Of a stretch of 64,000 nt of DNA, positions 13,263 to 24,880 are shown in pieces (positions within the stretch are counted from its first letter, which is position 1; each line of letters begins with the position of its first letter). The translations under genes and the position numbers were made by a program. The stretch lies in assembly GCA_028023455.1 (NCBI GenBank), contig JAQFVV010001047.1, positions 59,841 to 123,840 on the forward strand, in the 5' to 3' direction. The notes under the pieces are model-generated. The model was not told the origin of the DNA. It searched no databases and was given only the letters and a program-made list of their open reading frames with translations. Origin of the DNA: Epiperipatus broadwayi (lineage: Eukaryota; Onychophora; Udeonychophora; Euonychophora; Peripatidae).

Positions 13263-14132
13263 GCTACTTATATAAATTAATATATATTATCTTATAAAAT
13301 ATTCCATTCAATTTTAAGTGACCAAGTTTTATAAAAAAATTTATATGATTATTTAAATTATTATGCTTAATGTAATTTAAATATTTAATATTTTTATAGC
13401 ATCTATTTTATGTCCATATATTAAATAAGGAATGTATAAATTATTATGTTGCTTATTATTGCATTGTTATGTTCTTCGTCTCTTACCTCTAACTGTTTCC
13501 ATGTATAATTATAGTAAATCATATTTCAAAGGTCATAGTTAATTTTATATACAAATCTTTTTTTTGTATTTTATATCGTGTCTTAATTTATAATTACCTA
13601 TTAATTTATCCAGACTTTTACTATTCAGCCATCCAATATTTATATGCTTATCAATATAATTTTTGTTTTCTTTAATGTATCATAAATTTTAAGATAATAT
13701 AAAAAGTTTGATCCATTTCTTATTTGAGCCATTGTTAATGTTATCATTATAATCATTTTTAGTAGGAATATTATTTAATATAGATTACTTGGAATTAAAA
13801 AGTATATTTTTAATAGTTTTAGGATTATATCAACAGACTTTATATAATTTAATAAATTGATTCTTTTGTAAATCAGCTACATTTTTATCTGTATTATTTA
13901 TCATTTCTATATTTACATTTTTTTTATAACTGCTACCTTTTGAAACAAAGCTTATTATGAATCTATAGAAATAATTTTTCTTAATTTGTCTTCTTTAATA
14001 AAATATTTAATTTTATCTTTAGATTCTACTTTTGTAAATTTAATATTATATATATTGTTATTAAAATTATTATAAATATTACTCATAGCTCTTTTATTAT
14101 AAATAATTAATAATGATTTTAATAACAATATA
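13263..14132 (-). pseudogene. Decayed Penelope-like element coding region with GIY-YIG remnant, left copy
   Basis: It is the reverse complement of 20,845-21,155 plus 22,766-23,240. On the minus strand it carries the same peptide trail as the right copy: a SKSLDKLI block, then a YKIN...YY segment where the GIY-YIG nuclease should begin. Frameshifts and stops are frequent. The homology starts on the inner side at about 14,055; the last 80 bp to 14,132 have no counterpart in the right arm. It is a 5'-truncated, inactive copy. Confidence 0.7.
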
Positions 14133-14136
14133 TTGT

Positions 14137-14300
14137 AACGGTCAGAATTCGTATGTCTCGTTGACTAGTTGCACAATCCTTCCACCACATTCGAGGAGCA
14201 GCAGCACAGGTGGGTTCAGGGCCTGCAGTACTAGGTTCGAACCTAGTAGATTGACTACACAACATCACTACGAGACAACGTATCTGCCGCCACATTAGTA
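14137..14300 (-). repeat. tRNA-like terminal module of element A (pol III B-box-like)
   Basis: A B-box-like GGTTCGAACC lies at 14,234-14,243 inside a perfect 16-bp palindrome, CTAGGTTCGAACCTAG. Read on the minus strand, an A-box-like GATGTTGTGTAGTC precedes it and the module ends in GACCGTTACAAT. The same order is seen on the plus strand at 20,040-20,183 and 62,577-62,713. This suggests a tRNA-derived SINE-type module captured at, or forming, the element end. It is not a functional tRNA, because the acceptor stem is missing. Confidence 0.5.
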
Positions 14301-14899
14301 AACATCTTTTAGTCCACAGGGACAGGGAGATGCAAGAGACTCTAACTAACTATTTAAAATTATTATTACTATGATCCTAATGAGTGACCTTTCTATACTT
14401 AAATTATTTCGATGTGAGACACCATGGCGATAGAATATTAAGAGACATACGGATGCAGTTATAATTAAAATACTATATACGTTTAATATTGATCTCAAAT
14501 GCAGTTATATCTTTGAGTTTGATAATTTCCAAAACTCCTTATGCAAAATTAAATAATTAGTATAACCTAATAATTTGATCTGCCCTTTGGGTATTTAATG
14601 GAAGCACAATTATTCCATGCCTAATATTAATTATATTAGCTATCATGCGAGGTAAGTGTTTAATGAGATATGCAGCCACGAATATACTTGCCTTAACAAA
14701 AGATTATATTCAAGTTTTATCTGTGTAACTAATTCTAAGGGGCCTGTTATTGGAGGACAGATAACGTGGAAGACCTAAGAAGTGTAATCATAAGCATATA
14801 AAGAGAAGATAATTAAATGGACAAGAGGTGGTATTCGTAGAAATGCCATGTAATAATTAAGGAGTGAATTGTGATACAATGAGCCATTGGGAAATATAA

Positions 14900-15062
14900 A
14901 ATTCGTGGGCGGGCTTTCTGCCTGGGATCTTATGAAACCGGTCATAATCACAGGTTCGAGTGTACGGGAACTTCTGCCACTGTTACTACCCGACCGCATG
15001 ACGGACTCAGCTATCCATGGAAGTACTTCTAAATATGCCCTTCTGTATGGGAGCGGAATGAT
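14900..15062. other. Conserved GC-richer block shared by A and A'
   Basis: It pairs with 18,985-19,145. Within it a run of about 50 bp differs at only about two or three positions between arms, while neighbouring sequence differs far more. The minus strand here and the plus strand at 19,030-19,140 both encode AESVMRSGSNSGRSSR. The function is unknown; it could be a coding remnant or a cis-acting core. Confidence 0.6.
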
Positions 15063-16255
15063 ACCTTTAAGCATAGGTATGTGGAAATTCCCATGGCTTT
15101 AAAAGAGAGAATTTTGCATCGCTATACTATAACACCGATTGCTTATAGCACATAGTAATATTTATATTTAAAATTGCTTAAAAATGATGATCCACTCCTA
15201 AGGCCCATATTTACGAGTTATTTACTGACAAGGCCTCAAATAACCAAATATTGGTTTGTCAACTTAGGTAAATCAAATATAAACCAATTAATAATAATAA
15301 AAAAGATCAAAATTCTATCTTATTTCTATTGCCAAGTTGAGATATCCGTCCGCAATAAATTATAGTACACCCGCATTAATAACTAATCATGAAGTTAGGA
15401 TGCGTCTCTATGGTCACGGCAATTTATTTAAATACAATATAATACAGGGGGGCATAGTAATATAAAATGAGAAGGCATCCAACAAATAAATAATTTATGA
15501 ATAAGAGTGGATAATTCCCGAGCTAGCAGCTTTATCAATCTAAAATGAATTTATTGTAATTATATTATTTTAATGATTTCGCACATTTTGGTGAAGACCA
15601 AGAATGCTAATATTTAAGCTAATGGTCTAGGTCGGAAATTATTAGGCATGAAATCGATTACATAAATAAATAAATAATAATAGAATGGATACCCAAGGTA
15701 AAAGGAAAAGATCGTATATTAAATGGAAAGATCGTATATTAATTAAACATTTAATAGAGTTACAGATTCTTAATTATTAGTTTCAACAGAGTTTACATAA
15801 TAAGAAAATTATATACAAATATATAGATTTGAGATACGAGCCATAGTTTTAAAGTTAAAAGAGTAAAAAGTTCTTAGAGGTTTTGGGTACCTTTAAATTC
15901 AGACGAAACGTGCACGTTTCTGAGTGAACATTTCTGGTCCATTGAATATTAAGCAGCAGTTTTTCTTCAAAACAGTTCCTTCCATGTTATTCACAGCATT
16001 TTGGTCAGGCAGCAGCATATGGATTTAGCAATCATTCAGTTTATTGTCAAGCAAGCAGGGGATCCAGGGGAGAATAGCACTCGCCTACTCCTCAAACATG
16101 GCAAAATAAAACACGAACAGCATAATTTAATAATAAGTGGCATATCAACTATGGTATGAATCAGAAGAGCGAGCCAACAAAACCAGAAGAAGACCAAGCC
16201 CTTCAAATATAAAGATCTGACATTACATACTGAAACTGCAAGATTCAAGTTCAAA

Positions 16256-17845
16256 TCTTAGTTTCACCTCAGTCATATTTGTTCTATCATCTTCTACCCA
16301 CTCCTCCATCCCACCTAAATTTAAAACTCTCAATATTGGACTGTGTGTGTATAATAGTATTAGTTATACACCTGGGTCTCATTTTACACGATAGATAGGT
16401 TCCTCAGAAAACACGCGCAAATGAAATCGTGCAAAAATAGACGTAACTTGCCTTGAAAAAGGGGGGATATGGACTGTGATTTTTCAAAACTCACGTAAAA
16501 GCAAAGCACCAACGCAAAATTACTTCAAAATTCATGCAAAAAAAAAAAAATAAGGAAATAAAATATGACTAATAAAAAATTTCAAATTTGAAAAAAATTG
16601 ATACAAGACAAACTTTTTTTAACTATATTTAATTTTATTCAAAACAATATATTTTTATGCATAATTTACAGTAATTTATATTTTTTTATACACGTTTCAA
16701 TTATTATCGCTATTTGCTGGTAAACAGGTTCGTTTGCAAAATGATAAAAAAATCAGATTCTTCACAAGATGAAATACAACTAGTGCCAACATCACTCTCA
16801 TGTTGTGTTAACTAATGGTTTTCTGGTGACAACATAATTAGTAATTAATCTTACAACTAAAAATTAAATTCTTATTTTTGTCGTTAATTTTCAATTTTAA
16901 TTGTGCCTACTGCTATTATTCATCTTTTAAAAATAAACTTGCGGACACTAAATGATTAATAATTGATTAAACGTTCTTTTTTTAAAAAGCAAAAACAGAA
17001 TGTGATTTAAAATGCAAAATTAACACGCACAATGTTTGAACAAATTTACATTATAATCTTGTAAAATTTAATGTGTGTATACATAAAATGTGGAAATCAT
17101 GATTTTAATTTCATTATTGCATAAAATCTTACTATTATAAAGCACTGAAATATTGAAATTACTAAGTTGAAAGTCGAATTTCAATAATGTGCTATTACTT
17201 TCAATATAACGTGAGTGCGCAAAATCTATTATTTAAAGTAATAGCGCAATACCGGAATTCGACTTCCGGTGAAACACGAATCGTGTAACTTCAAAATCGT
17301 GTTAAATAAGTCCGCATAAAAAGAGACCCAGGTGTATATATAAAAGCTTGTTAAATATGCCTCATGCACATACACTCCAATGTGAGATATTAACGCACCA
17401 AAATTAATTTATTAAATTTAGAATATTTAATATTTTGTGTTAATTATTATTTAGGTCAAAGTTATATAACATTTTAATTTTTAAAAATCTTAAAAGTTTT
17501 TAACCTTTTAAAATGTTTAAATATATTAAAAATAGAAATTCCCCTGCTAAATAAAATTGTAAGTCATAGTGGGTGGGGAGAGACAATAGAATACTGAGAA
17601 ATATTCCTGAAAGCTTTTTAATTAGTTTTAAAGAAACATATGCAGTATAATGAGATCATAGATGAAATACGCAATAAAACAAAGTAAAATGTTCAGATTG
17701 AAATGACAAATGGAACATGTGTTCTTAATGCACTATTTTACCTGCAGATATTTGAGTGGACCTGAAAGGCAAACAAATACGTAATGACAGATGGATCCGA
17801 AAGATAAAGAGCAAGGGAGACAAAAGGTATATAAAGTCTTGTTAA
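16256..17845. repeat. Segment B: left member of an inverted pair, interrupted by a MITE
   Basis: Once the MITE at 16,369-17,334 is removed, this segment is the reverse complement of 20,184-20,830. Matching blocks include TTAGTTTCACCTCAG with its complement near 20,800, AGAAATTCCCCTGCT with 20,470-20,485, and GGGGAGAGACAATAGAATACTGAGAAATATT with 20,410-20,440. A final match of AGATGGATCC with GGATCCATCT lies at 17,790 and 20,213. No coding frame is recognised. Confidence 0.75.
16369..17334 (+). mobile_element. TA-flanked MITE, family 'CACCTGGGTCTC', copy 1 (966 bp)
   Basis: The ends are CACCTGGGTCTC and GAGACCCAGGTG, flanked directly by TA on both sides (16,367-16,368 and 17,335-17,336). The opposite repeat arm near 20,690-20,710 lacks the element, giving an empty-site comparison. 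A second copy in reverse orientation lies at 43,869-44,810. Near one end (about 17,165-17,270) an imperfect palindrome pairs AAGTCGAATTTCAATAATGTGC with its near complement. There is no transposase. The TA target and TIR suggest mobilisation by a Tc1/mariner or pogo-type transposase; this is inference. Confidence 0.85.
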
Positions 17846-20183
17846 AAGTAAAATGGGCTGAATCTATCTATCTACTTATCTGAATCTCCCAATGTCAGGC
17901 TAAGTTAATATCTAATGTCTAATCTCTGATCTGCCATCTGCTTTTTCATTAAAATATGCTTTTTACGTATAACATTGCAATGCCCGAGTAATAGGCATGA
18001 GCTATTCTCCTTTGGAGAGTGGGAGATGCACCGGATCCCCTACTTGCTTTTAAAATGAACTGAAATCATCTGCTGTAATCCGTATACTGCTGCCTAATCA
18101 ACTGCTGCTTACAATCATGACCACTAAATGAACTGTTAAGGAAAAAGTACTGTGCCATACTTCATGAATGAGAGGATCATTCAGAAATGTGCATGTTCTG
18201 CTTAAATCAAAGGTGACCAGTACCCAAAATCTCTAAGAACTTTCACGCCCTTTATTCAAACTGAAACTCGCATCTTTAATTTGTATAGTTTGGTTTATAA
18301 TTTCTCTTCATTAAATCTTTTTAAACTACTAAACTTCTAAAAATCTGTAACCCTTAATATAATTAATTACTATACAATCTTTCCTTTTCTTTGGGTATAC
18401 ATTTCTATTAATATTTGTTTATTGACATAATTAATTTCATGCCTCAATAATTTCCGACCTAGCCTCTTAACTTTATTAAATGTTAGCCTTCGCCAAAATG
18501 CGCGGAGTTGTTAGATAATATATGTATAGTAAACTTGTCTTATATTTATGAATCGGCAAGCTGGGAAATTATCTATCTTTATATTTTATAAATTATTTCT
18601 CAAATGCATCTCATTTTATATTAATATGCTTTCTAGTGTCTTCTTATATTTTTAAATGAATCATCGTAGCTTTAGAAATGCATCTATAATTTGTGTGGAT
18701 GGATATCTTAGCTTAACAACAGACTTATGATAGAATTATAATCTTACCCCTTTTATTATTAATATCGATTGGTATCCATTGAATTTAACATTATAATCAA
18801 ACCAATCTCATGTTATTTGAGGGCTTGTAAGTTAATCACTCATAAATGTGAGCCTCAGGAGTGAGTCATCATTTATTAGCAATTAAATATAAATCCCGCT
18901 CTATTATCAAATGATAGGTGTTATTATTGAGTGATGCCAAAGTTTTTCTCTTATTTTAAGCCAGAGAAATCACCGGATACCTATGTTTAAAGGTATCATT
19001 CTGCTCCATACGGAAGGACATAGTTCAAAGTGCTCCCACGGAAAGCTGAGTCCGTCATGCGGTCAGGTAGTAACAGTGGCAGAAGTTCCCGTATATCTGG
19101 ACTTGAGATTATGATCGGTCTAGTAGGGTCCCTGGCAGAAAGCCTGCCACCAAGTTTATATTTCCTTCCTGGCTTGCATCTCAAAGTTTGCTCCGTTATT
19201 ATTCTATGGCATCTCCATCAATACCACGTCTTGTGTAGTTAATTATTCTTTTATTCTCTGCTTATGATTTCACTTCCCAAGCCTCCCACATTATCTGCCC
19301 TCCAATAACAGGCCCTTATTTAGAATTACTCATGTAAATAAACTTTTTATATAACCTATTGTTGGAATGAGTAAATTCGCAGCCGTATATCTCTTTCAAG
19401 TTTACCTCACACGATGGCTAATGTACTTAGTCAGGGCATGAAATGACAGTTTGATACCATTAAATACCCAAAAAGACAAGTCGAATGGAATGCTTTAATA
19501 ATGTAAACTCATGCCATATTAGGAGTATTGACTAAGATCAAACTAACAGCTTGTACATAAATTTATAGGCGTGCTTTATTGCAAATGACAATTGTGCAAT
19601 AAACCGGAAGAAATCGTACTTTGCTATCTCCAGAAAATGGTCGTTATAAAATTTGCATAAATTTTACATAAACCACAGCTAAACTTCGGTTAAAAGTAGG
19701 CTATGATTATGGAGACTCAAGGTCTCTGAAAGTGCTTAGCCATATAACTTTTTAATAAGATTGAGACAAGCTTCACTTTTTTGTGTAACACGCAATCTAA
19801 ATTACTTACTACTCAAAGGTGAAGTAGAAAACTAGTATTTTATTAATATTAAATATAGTTTTTAATTATATCTGTCTTCATGTCTATTTCCTTAATATCG
19901 ATAGCCATAGTGTCTCATGTCAAAATAAATTAAATATAACTAGGTCATTCATTAGATTAATAATAATATTAGTTGTAATAGAATTCCTGACCCCTGTGGC
20001 CTAAAAGATGTTTGCTAATGTGGTGGCCAGTATGTTATCCCATAGTTATAAGTCGTGTAATCAATCTACTAGATTCGATCTCAGTATTGCAGGCCCTGAA
20101 CCCATCTGTAGTGCTGCTTTTTGACTGTAGTGGAGGGAAGATGCAACTGGTTAACAAGATATATGAATTCTGACCATTACAAT
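17846..20183. mobile_element. Element A': right arm, inverted copy of 14,133-16,255
   Basis: It is the reverse complement of element A over most of its length and ends in GAATTCTGACCATTACAA at about 20,183. The inner end is diffuse: AGGCAGCAG and GCAAGTAGGGGATCC still match around 18,040-18,110, and homology fades near 17,900. Together with A and B it spans about 6 kb. The arms carry many substitutions and indels, so the duplication is not recent. Confidence 0.75.
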
Positions 20184-20830
20184 ACTCTTTTTCTTTCTCT
20201 TCCTTTATCTTGAGGATCCATCTGACATGACAGTTATTATCTTTTAGGTCCGCTAAGTAATACCCGCAGGTAATTTAATGCATTAGAAGCACATGTTCCA
20301 TTTGTATTTTCAATCCGAATTTTGTTTTATACTTTCTTTCATATTTTATCTCTGACTTGATTATAATGCATACATTTCTTAAAAGTAATTAAAAAAAGCT
20401 TTTAGGAATATTTCTCAGTATTCTATTGTCTCTCCCCACCTACTGTGACTTTGCAATTTTACTTAAGCAGGGGAATTTCTATTTTTATAAATTTATACAT
20501 TTAAAAGTTAAAAACAGATTTTAGAATTTACAAATTAAAATGTTATAAATAAAATTGACCTAAATAATTATCAACACGAAGAAATATTAAATATTATAAA
20601 TTTAAACAAATTATTTAAAATGTGTTATTTAATTTAATATTTATCTGATATTGGAATGTGTGTGTACTCACGGCATATTTAACACGCATTTATATATATA
20701 TATCTAGTACCATTATACGCACCCAGTCCAATAATTGAGGGTTTAAATTTAGATAGGATGGAGGAGTGGGTAAAAGACGATAGAACAAAATATAACTGAG
20801 GTGAAACTAAGATTCAAATTCGAATCTTAC
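20184..20830. repeat. Segment B': inverted copy of segment B without the MITE
   Basis: It is the reverse complement of 16,256-17,845 minus the 966-bp MITE. It directly abuts the A' terminus on its left and the right PLE copy on its right. It keeps the pre-insertion site as a short TA-rich stretch (20,692-20,706). Confidence 0.75.
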
Positions 20831-21155
20831 TGTTCAATATATACATTATTAAATTTACAAATGTTGAATTTGAAGGTAAAATTCAATATGTAAATATAGA
20901 AATTCATATAGATAATGATAAAATTATATTAATATATTTAATTAAACAAAAAAATTAAGAAAAATTATTCCTATAGATTCATAATAAGCATGGGTACAAA
21001 AGATAGCAGTTATAAAAAAATGTTAAATGTAGAAATGATAAATACAGATAAAAATGTAGATTTACAAAAAGAATCAATTTATTAAATTATATAAAGACAA
21101 TAGATATAACTCTAAAATTATTAAAGATATACTTTTTAAGTCCAAGAAATCTATT
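20831..21155 (+). pseudogene. Penelope-like element, 5'-truncated start of the right copy
   Basis: It is the reverse complement of 13,800-14,060. Shared blocks include AATTAAGAAAAATTATT, CTATAGATTCATAATAAGC and GATAAATACAGATAAAAATGTAG. The peptide trail (KLRKI..., then TDKNVDLQK) resembles the segment between reverse transcriptase and endonuclease in PLEs, but it is full of stops. It is interrupted at about 21,156 by an insertion. Confidence 0.65.
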
Positions 21156-22765
21156 GAACTGTATATTTATACATATGGTTCAAGTGATTGGCATTTGGTA
21201 ATATTTAAAAGCTAAAAAAAATAACATTTGAAAATCGTTCAATGGATGCGCAATTTAGTTTTCTTTTTAGTATAATTTTTTTTTTTGATACGTACAATGA
21301 AAGTTATTTGTGTTTCATATTAACTATTTAATTAAAAGAAAGTTAAAATTGGAGGGAATAGAAATACACACACATTGTTAATCCAGATAAACAAAGGAAA
21401 TTACAAACGTAAGAGATTACAGCCTTAGTACATGCACCTTGAGTGCTTAATTTATTACAAGAGAGACCTCTACAAATCTAAATGCAAGGTTCGACTTTAT
21501 AAACATAAGAGCAACCCTTATCTTCAACCTATTTTTCTAAATATATAAGCAAATCTAAAGATTTTGATTTGGGAGCATGAAGCTAATAACTTAATCACTG
21601 ATTAAGTCCACTATTTCTGTTAAACATTAAGGATCGTGAAATCTTTCAATTTACAACGAGTTAATAGAATTAATATTTGAAACATAAAAGATTATAATCA
21701 GAGTTTTATTGATAATTAAATATATCTCCAAAGGAATTTATAGAAAGATAACTTTGGAGCTGAAAAGTAAAAAGGAATGTACAAGATTATCAACTTGTAT
21801 TTTGATAATAAAGCAGAGGATAAAAATGTATGTACAAAAATCATGCATGAGTGGAAACTGGAGCATTTGCAGGCACCTTCTTCATCACAAAGAGATCATT
21901 CCTTATTACAGACCAGAAATGTAAAAATATCGACAGAAGAAACCAAAGTTAACTACCACTGAGCTCTTCATTCAAAAAAAAAAAAGAAAAAAAAACATAC
22001 ACAGTAGAAGAATTAATTATCTACATAAACCCAAGGAACTTACTGGCAAGTGATTATTCATATCATAACTCGTATTTGATTCTATTTGTTTGCAAACTAA
22101 TTTAACTATAAACTTTAGTTACAAATTTTAAATACCAATAGAGACATTCATGTTATCCATGAATTGCTTTCTAGAGCAGTAAAAAAAGAACTGAAATGAG
22201 AACTGTTGAATTATTTGATAAACATTATCTGGATGTGTGTGTCTACGTTACTTCTATTTTATTAATAATTATCATCTAAATATTTTAGTGGTCTTAATAA
22301 AATATTTACTGTTAAGATAAACCTTTCATTATGCATTCTTAAATTTTAGTTTATTGGATTTTACTATAGAAAAAAATTGTTTTGTTTTGATAAATGTAGA
22401 AATTACCTATGCCAATATGATTGGTTAATAATTAAAGCCAAGGAAAAATTCATGTAACAAATTAAGGTGTCAAGAAATCAAAATCCCGATAATATTCTAT
22501 TTAGTTGTTTACTGTGAATTTACAAGATGTGATGTGGTAGAAATCAGTGGGTCTACAGACCCGGGCACCTCTTAAATAAATAAAAAACTGATTCTGCCAA
22601 CAATGCGAATCTAAATCAAAAATTAGGTGAATTATTCTGGAAACATAGTTATGTTCTGTAAAGTTTTCTAATATCAAAAATGAATAAATACAGACATAAC
22701 TTGATTAATAAATATATTAATAATTTATAATGTATAAAGCCTAAATTCATTGGAAATGGTACACT
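21156..22765. other. About 1.6-kb insertion in the right PLE arm, unclassified
   Basis: The left PLE copy is continuous across this point, whereas the right copy breaks after CCAAGAAATCTATT and resumes at TATATTAAATAATAA. The insert has no recognisable terminal repeats or domains. It contains small overlapping frames at 21,709-21,962, which I do not call genes, and a short dyad GGGTCTACAGACCC near 22,550. Confidence 0.45.
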
Positions 22766-23770
22766 ATATTAAATAATAACATTTCTGTGAAAAATGATTA
22801 TAATGATGATAGTAACAATAGCTCAAATAAAAAATGTATCAAAGTTTCATATTATCCCAAAATTTATATTACATTAAAGAAAACAAATATTATATTGATA
22901 ATCATATAAATATTAGATAGCTGAATAGTAAAAGTCTGGATAAATTAATAGATAATTATAAATTAAGAGTTGATATAAAATACAAAAAAGGAACTGTATA
23001 TAAAATTAACTGTGACATTTGCAATATAATTTACTATGGTCATACAGGAAAGCAGAGATAAAAGTCAAAGATAAAGATAATAATTTATACATCCATTATT
23101 TAACATGTGGACATAAAATAGATACATTAAACATAGCTCAAATAATTGTATAAATATTTACATAACTTCAATAACTTTAGTCAACAAATGGTCAAGTTAA
23201 AATGAATGAAAAATTATATAAGATAATATACATAAATTTGTATAATGTATTAATAATTCTGTGTATTGCTATGTTATATACTCAATTCTCTGAAGTTATA
23301 ATGGATCTCTATATGAAGGTTTTACTCTATTTTAGTGGTGCTTTTTTTTATAATTTTACTTCCATTATAGAACACTAAATGGTGCTCTATCAGCAATATT
23401 TGGAATTGACAAAGATTATGTTGTGGAAATGGGATGGAGCAGGATAGATAAGAATATGGAAAAAGTTAGAAGGGGAATGGAAAGAGAAGTCAAAGTGGCT
23501 AACTGGTTTCTCTGGGCATAGTTGTTGAGAGATTCCTGACTCTGTATAAGGAGAAGTCACAGTACATCACACATAACACATCACATAACATTAAAATAGA
23601 TTATTAATATTTGAAAAGGGCAAAATCCAAGTTTGGAAAAAGGCTTTTTAGGTATAATTATAATATATAGTTATATAACTGTTGTATATGATTTTTATTA
23701 TTTACTGTAATTTATACAAATTTATATGACAACCAGTAGACATAAATATGATGAAATAAAAAATAATTGA
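22766..23770 (+). pseudogene. Penelope-like element GIY-YIG endonuclease remnant and 3' end, right copy
   Basis: At 22,996-23,058 the frame reads VYKINCDICNIIYYGHTGK. It has the paired cysteines and the Y-x-G...TG pattern of the GIY-YIG nuclease that EN-positive PLEs carry after the reverse transcriptase. SKSLDKLI precedes it at about 22,930. A stop follows at 23,059. Downstream, 23,060-23,240 retains a CGHKID-like trace. The 3' untranslated part (23,265-23,760) matches 10,690-11,014 inverted, except for an extra segment of about 180 bp near 23,405-23,585. The element is inactive. Confidence 0.75.
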
Positions 23771-23829
23771 AGACAAAAAAAAAAAAGAAATTAAAAAAAT
23801 AACAGGAAAAAATATATATTTGTACAATA

Positions 23830-24880
23830 AGGGATTAAAAAAACTATTGAGTTTATAGATTAGTAGTAATGTCTTAATGCGAAAAAATGCAGATATTGCT
23901 GAAGCTAATTACAGATAATAAAATTAATGACTGAGCACTTTCGAGAGGTTTTGTCTTCTCATAATCATAGTCAGTGAGTTGAATGCGCACAATAAAAAAT
24001 GTCTGTGATGAATATTTAAATTTATTCAAAAAGGATTAGAGAGTCCACTTTTGGAGAGAAGCATGCTTCCTTCTAGTTTATAGCATGGGCATTGTTAGCT
24101 TTAAGCCATGACTATAAACAAAGTTAAAGATGCTTCTTTAACTTTGTTTATAGTCATGGCGCTCTATACAAGTGATGATGGCAGAAGAGGGTTCGAATAT
24201 ATGGCCAGTGGATCTTGGGTGTTCCAAGATGAAAATATATTTGGGTTGATTCAGAGCTCTTTTGTACAAGTAATAGTGCTGGCAGACCCAAGTGGAAAGG
24301 GAGGCTGAGATTCGCCATAATATATAGCACTGCAGCCGATTTGAGGGCATGTGATTTTATATACTGTGTGGGGAGTTTGAGCGGAGGGGTAAGCAGTCTT
24401 TTGAAGTATTGATTAGCCTATTAATTGAAGGGGGTGTGCAAAAATTTAGCTTGTACAAAAGAGCTCTGAACAAATCCGAATACACTTCCAAGTTCTTGGA
24501 ACACCAAAGGTCCACTGGCCATATATTTGAATTGTCTTCTGTCACCATCACTTGTATAGAGTGCCATGACTATAAACATAAAGTTAACAAAGCATGGCTT
24601 ATAGCTAACACTCATGCTATAAACTGGAAGAAAGCAAGCTCCTCTCTCTCGAAAAAGTGCAACTCTCTAACCACTTTGAATAAATATTTAAATATTCATC
24701 ACACACAATTTCCATTGTGCTCATTCAACTTAATGGCTAGGACTATGAGAAGACAAAACCCGAAAGCACTCAGCCATTAATTTTATTATCTATAATTAGC
24801 TTCACCAATACTTGTGTTTCAGCACATTTAGACATATTACTCGTTTAATTGGGAAGTTTATGTTTTTCTTATTGTTAGAT
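23830..24880. repeat. Inverted pair of Penelope-like 3' coding fragments (about 450-bp arms)
   Basis: The left arm (23,830-24,310) is the reverse complement of the right arm (about 24,425-24,880). Paired blocks include AGCTAATTA, GCCATGACTATAAACA, GAGTGCCATGAC, ATATGGCCAGTGGA and AGAGCTCTTTTGTACAAG. Inside the left arm a shorter hairpin at about 24,106-24,156 repeats CATGACTATAAACAAAGTTAAAG in inverse. Both arms encode related peptides; see the entry at 24,409-24,780. Confidence 0.85.
24409..24780 (+). pseudogene. Fragment of Penelope-like endonuclease C-terminal region
   Basis: This 123-codon frame contains SLYKRALNKSEY, then FLEHQRSTGHIFELSSVTI, then WLIANTHAINWKK. The EH..STGH.F pattern followed by an isoleucine-rich strand and a kEa..I...INr-like tail resembles the C-terminal half of GIY-YIG domains in PLEs. 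The catalytic GIY-YIG start is missing. The inverted arm encodes the related EHPRSTGHIFE on the minus strand (24,138-24,350). The family assignment rests on pattern memory only. Confidence 0.5.

Larger units (their letters stand above)
14133..16255. mobile_element. Element A: left arm of a large inverted-repeat transposon, terminus TTGTAACGGTCAGA
   Basis: The left end (TTGTAACGGTCAGAATTCGT) matches the reverse complement of the end at 20,183. Paired blocks run through the arm: 14,285-14,310 with 20,010-20,035 (AAACATCTTTTAG), 14,740-14,780 with 19,280-19,320 (GGCCTGTTATTGGAG), 14,900-15,060 with 18,985-19,145, and 15,869-15,900 with 18,205-18,240 (AAAGTTCTTAGAG). The termini may be flanked by TA. 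No transposase is recognised in it. Interior frames (14,775-15,074 minus; 16,036-16,254 minus) have no known domain. Confidence 0.75.

Noticed and set aside
16036-16254. 72-codon hydrophobic minus-strand frame as a small membrane protein
   Set aside because: It lies in element A; the corresponding part of A' does not keep the frame.
24138-24350. 70-codon minus-strand frame as an independent gene
   Set aside because: It is the inverted copy of the PLE fragment at 24,409-24,780.
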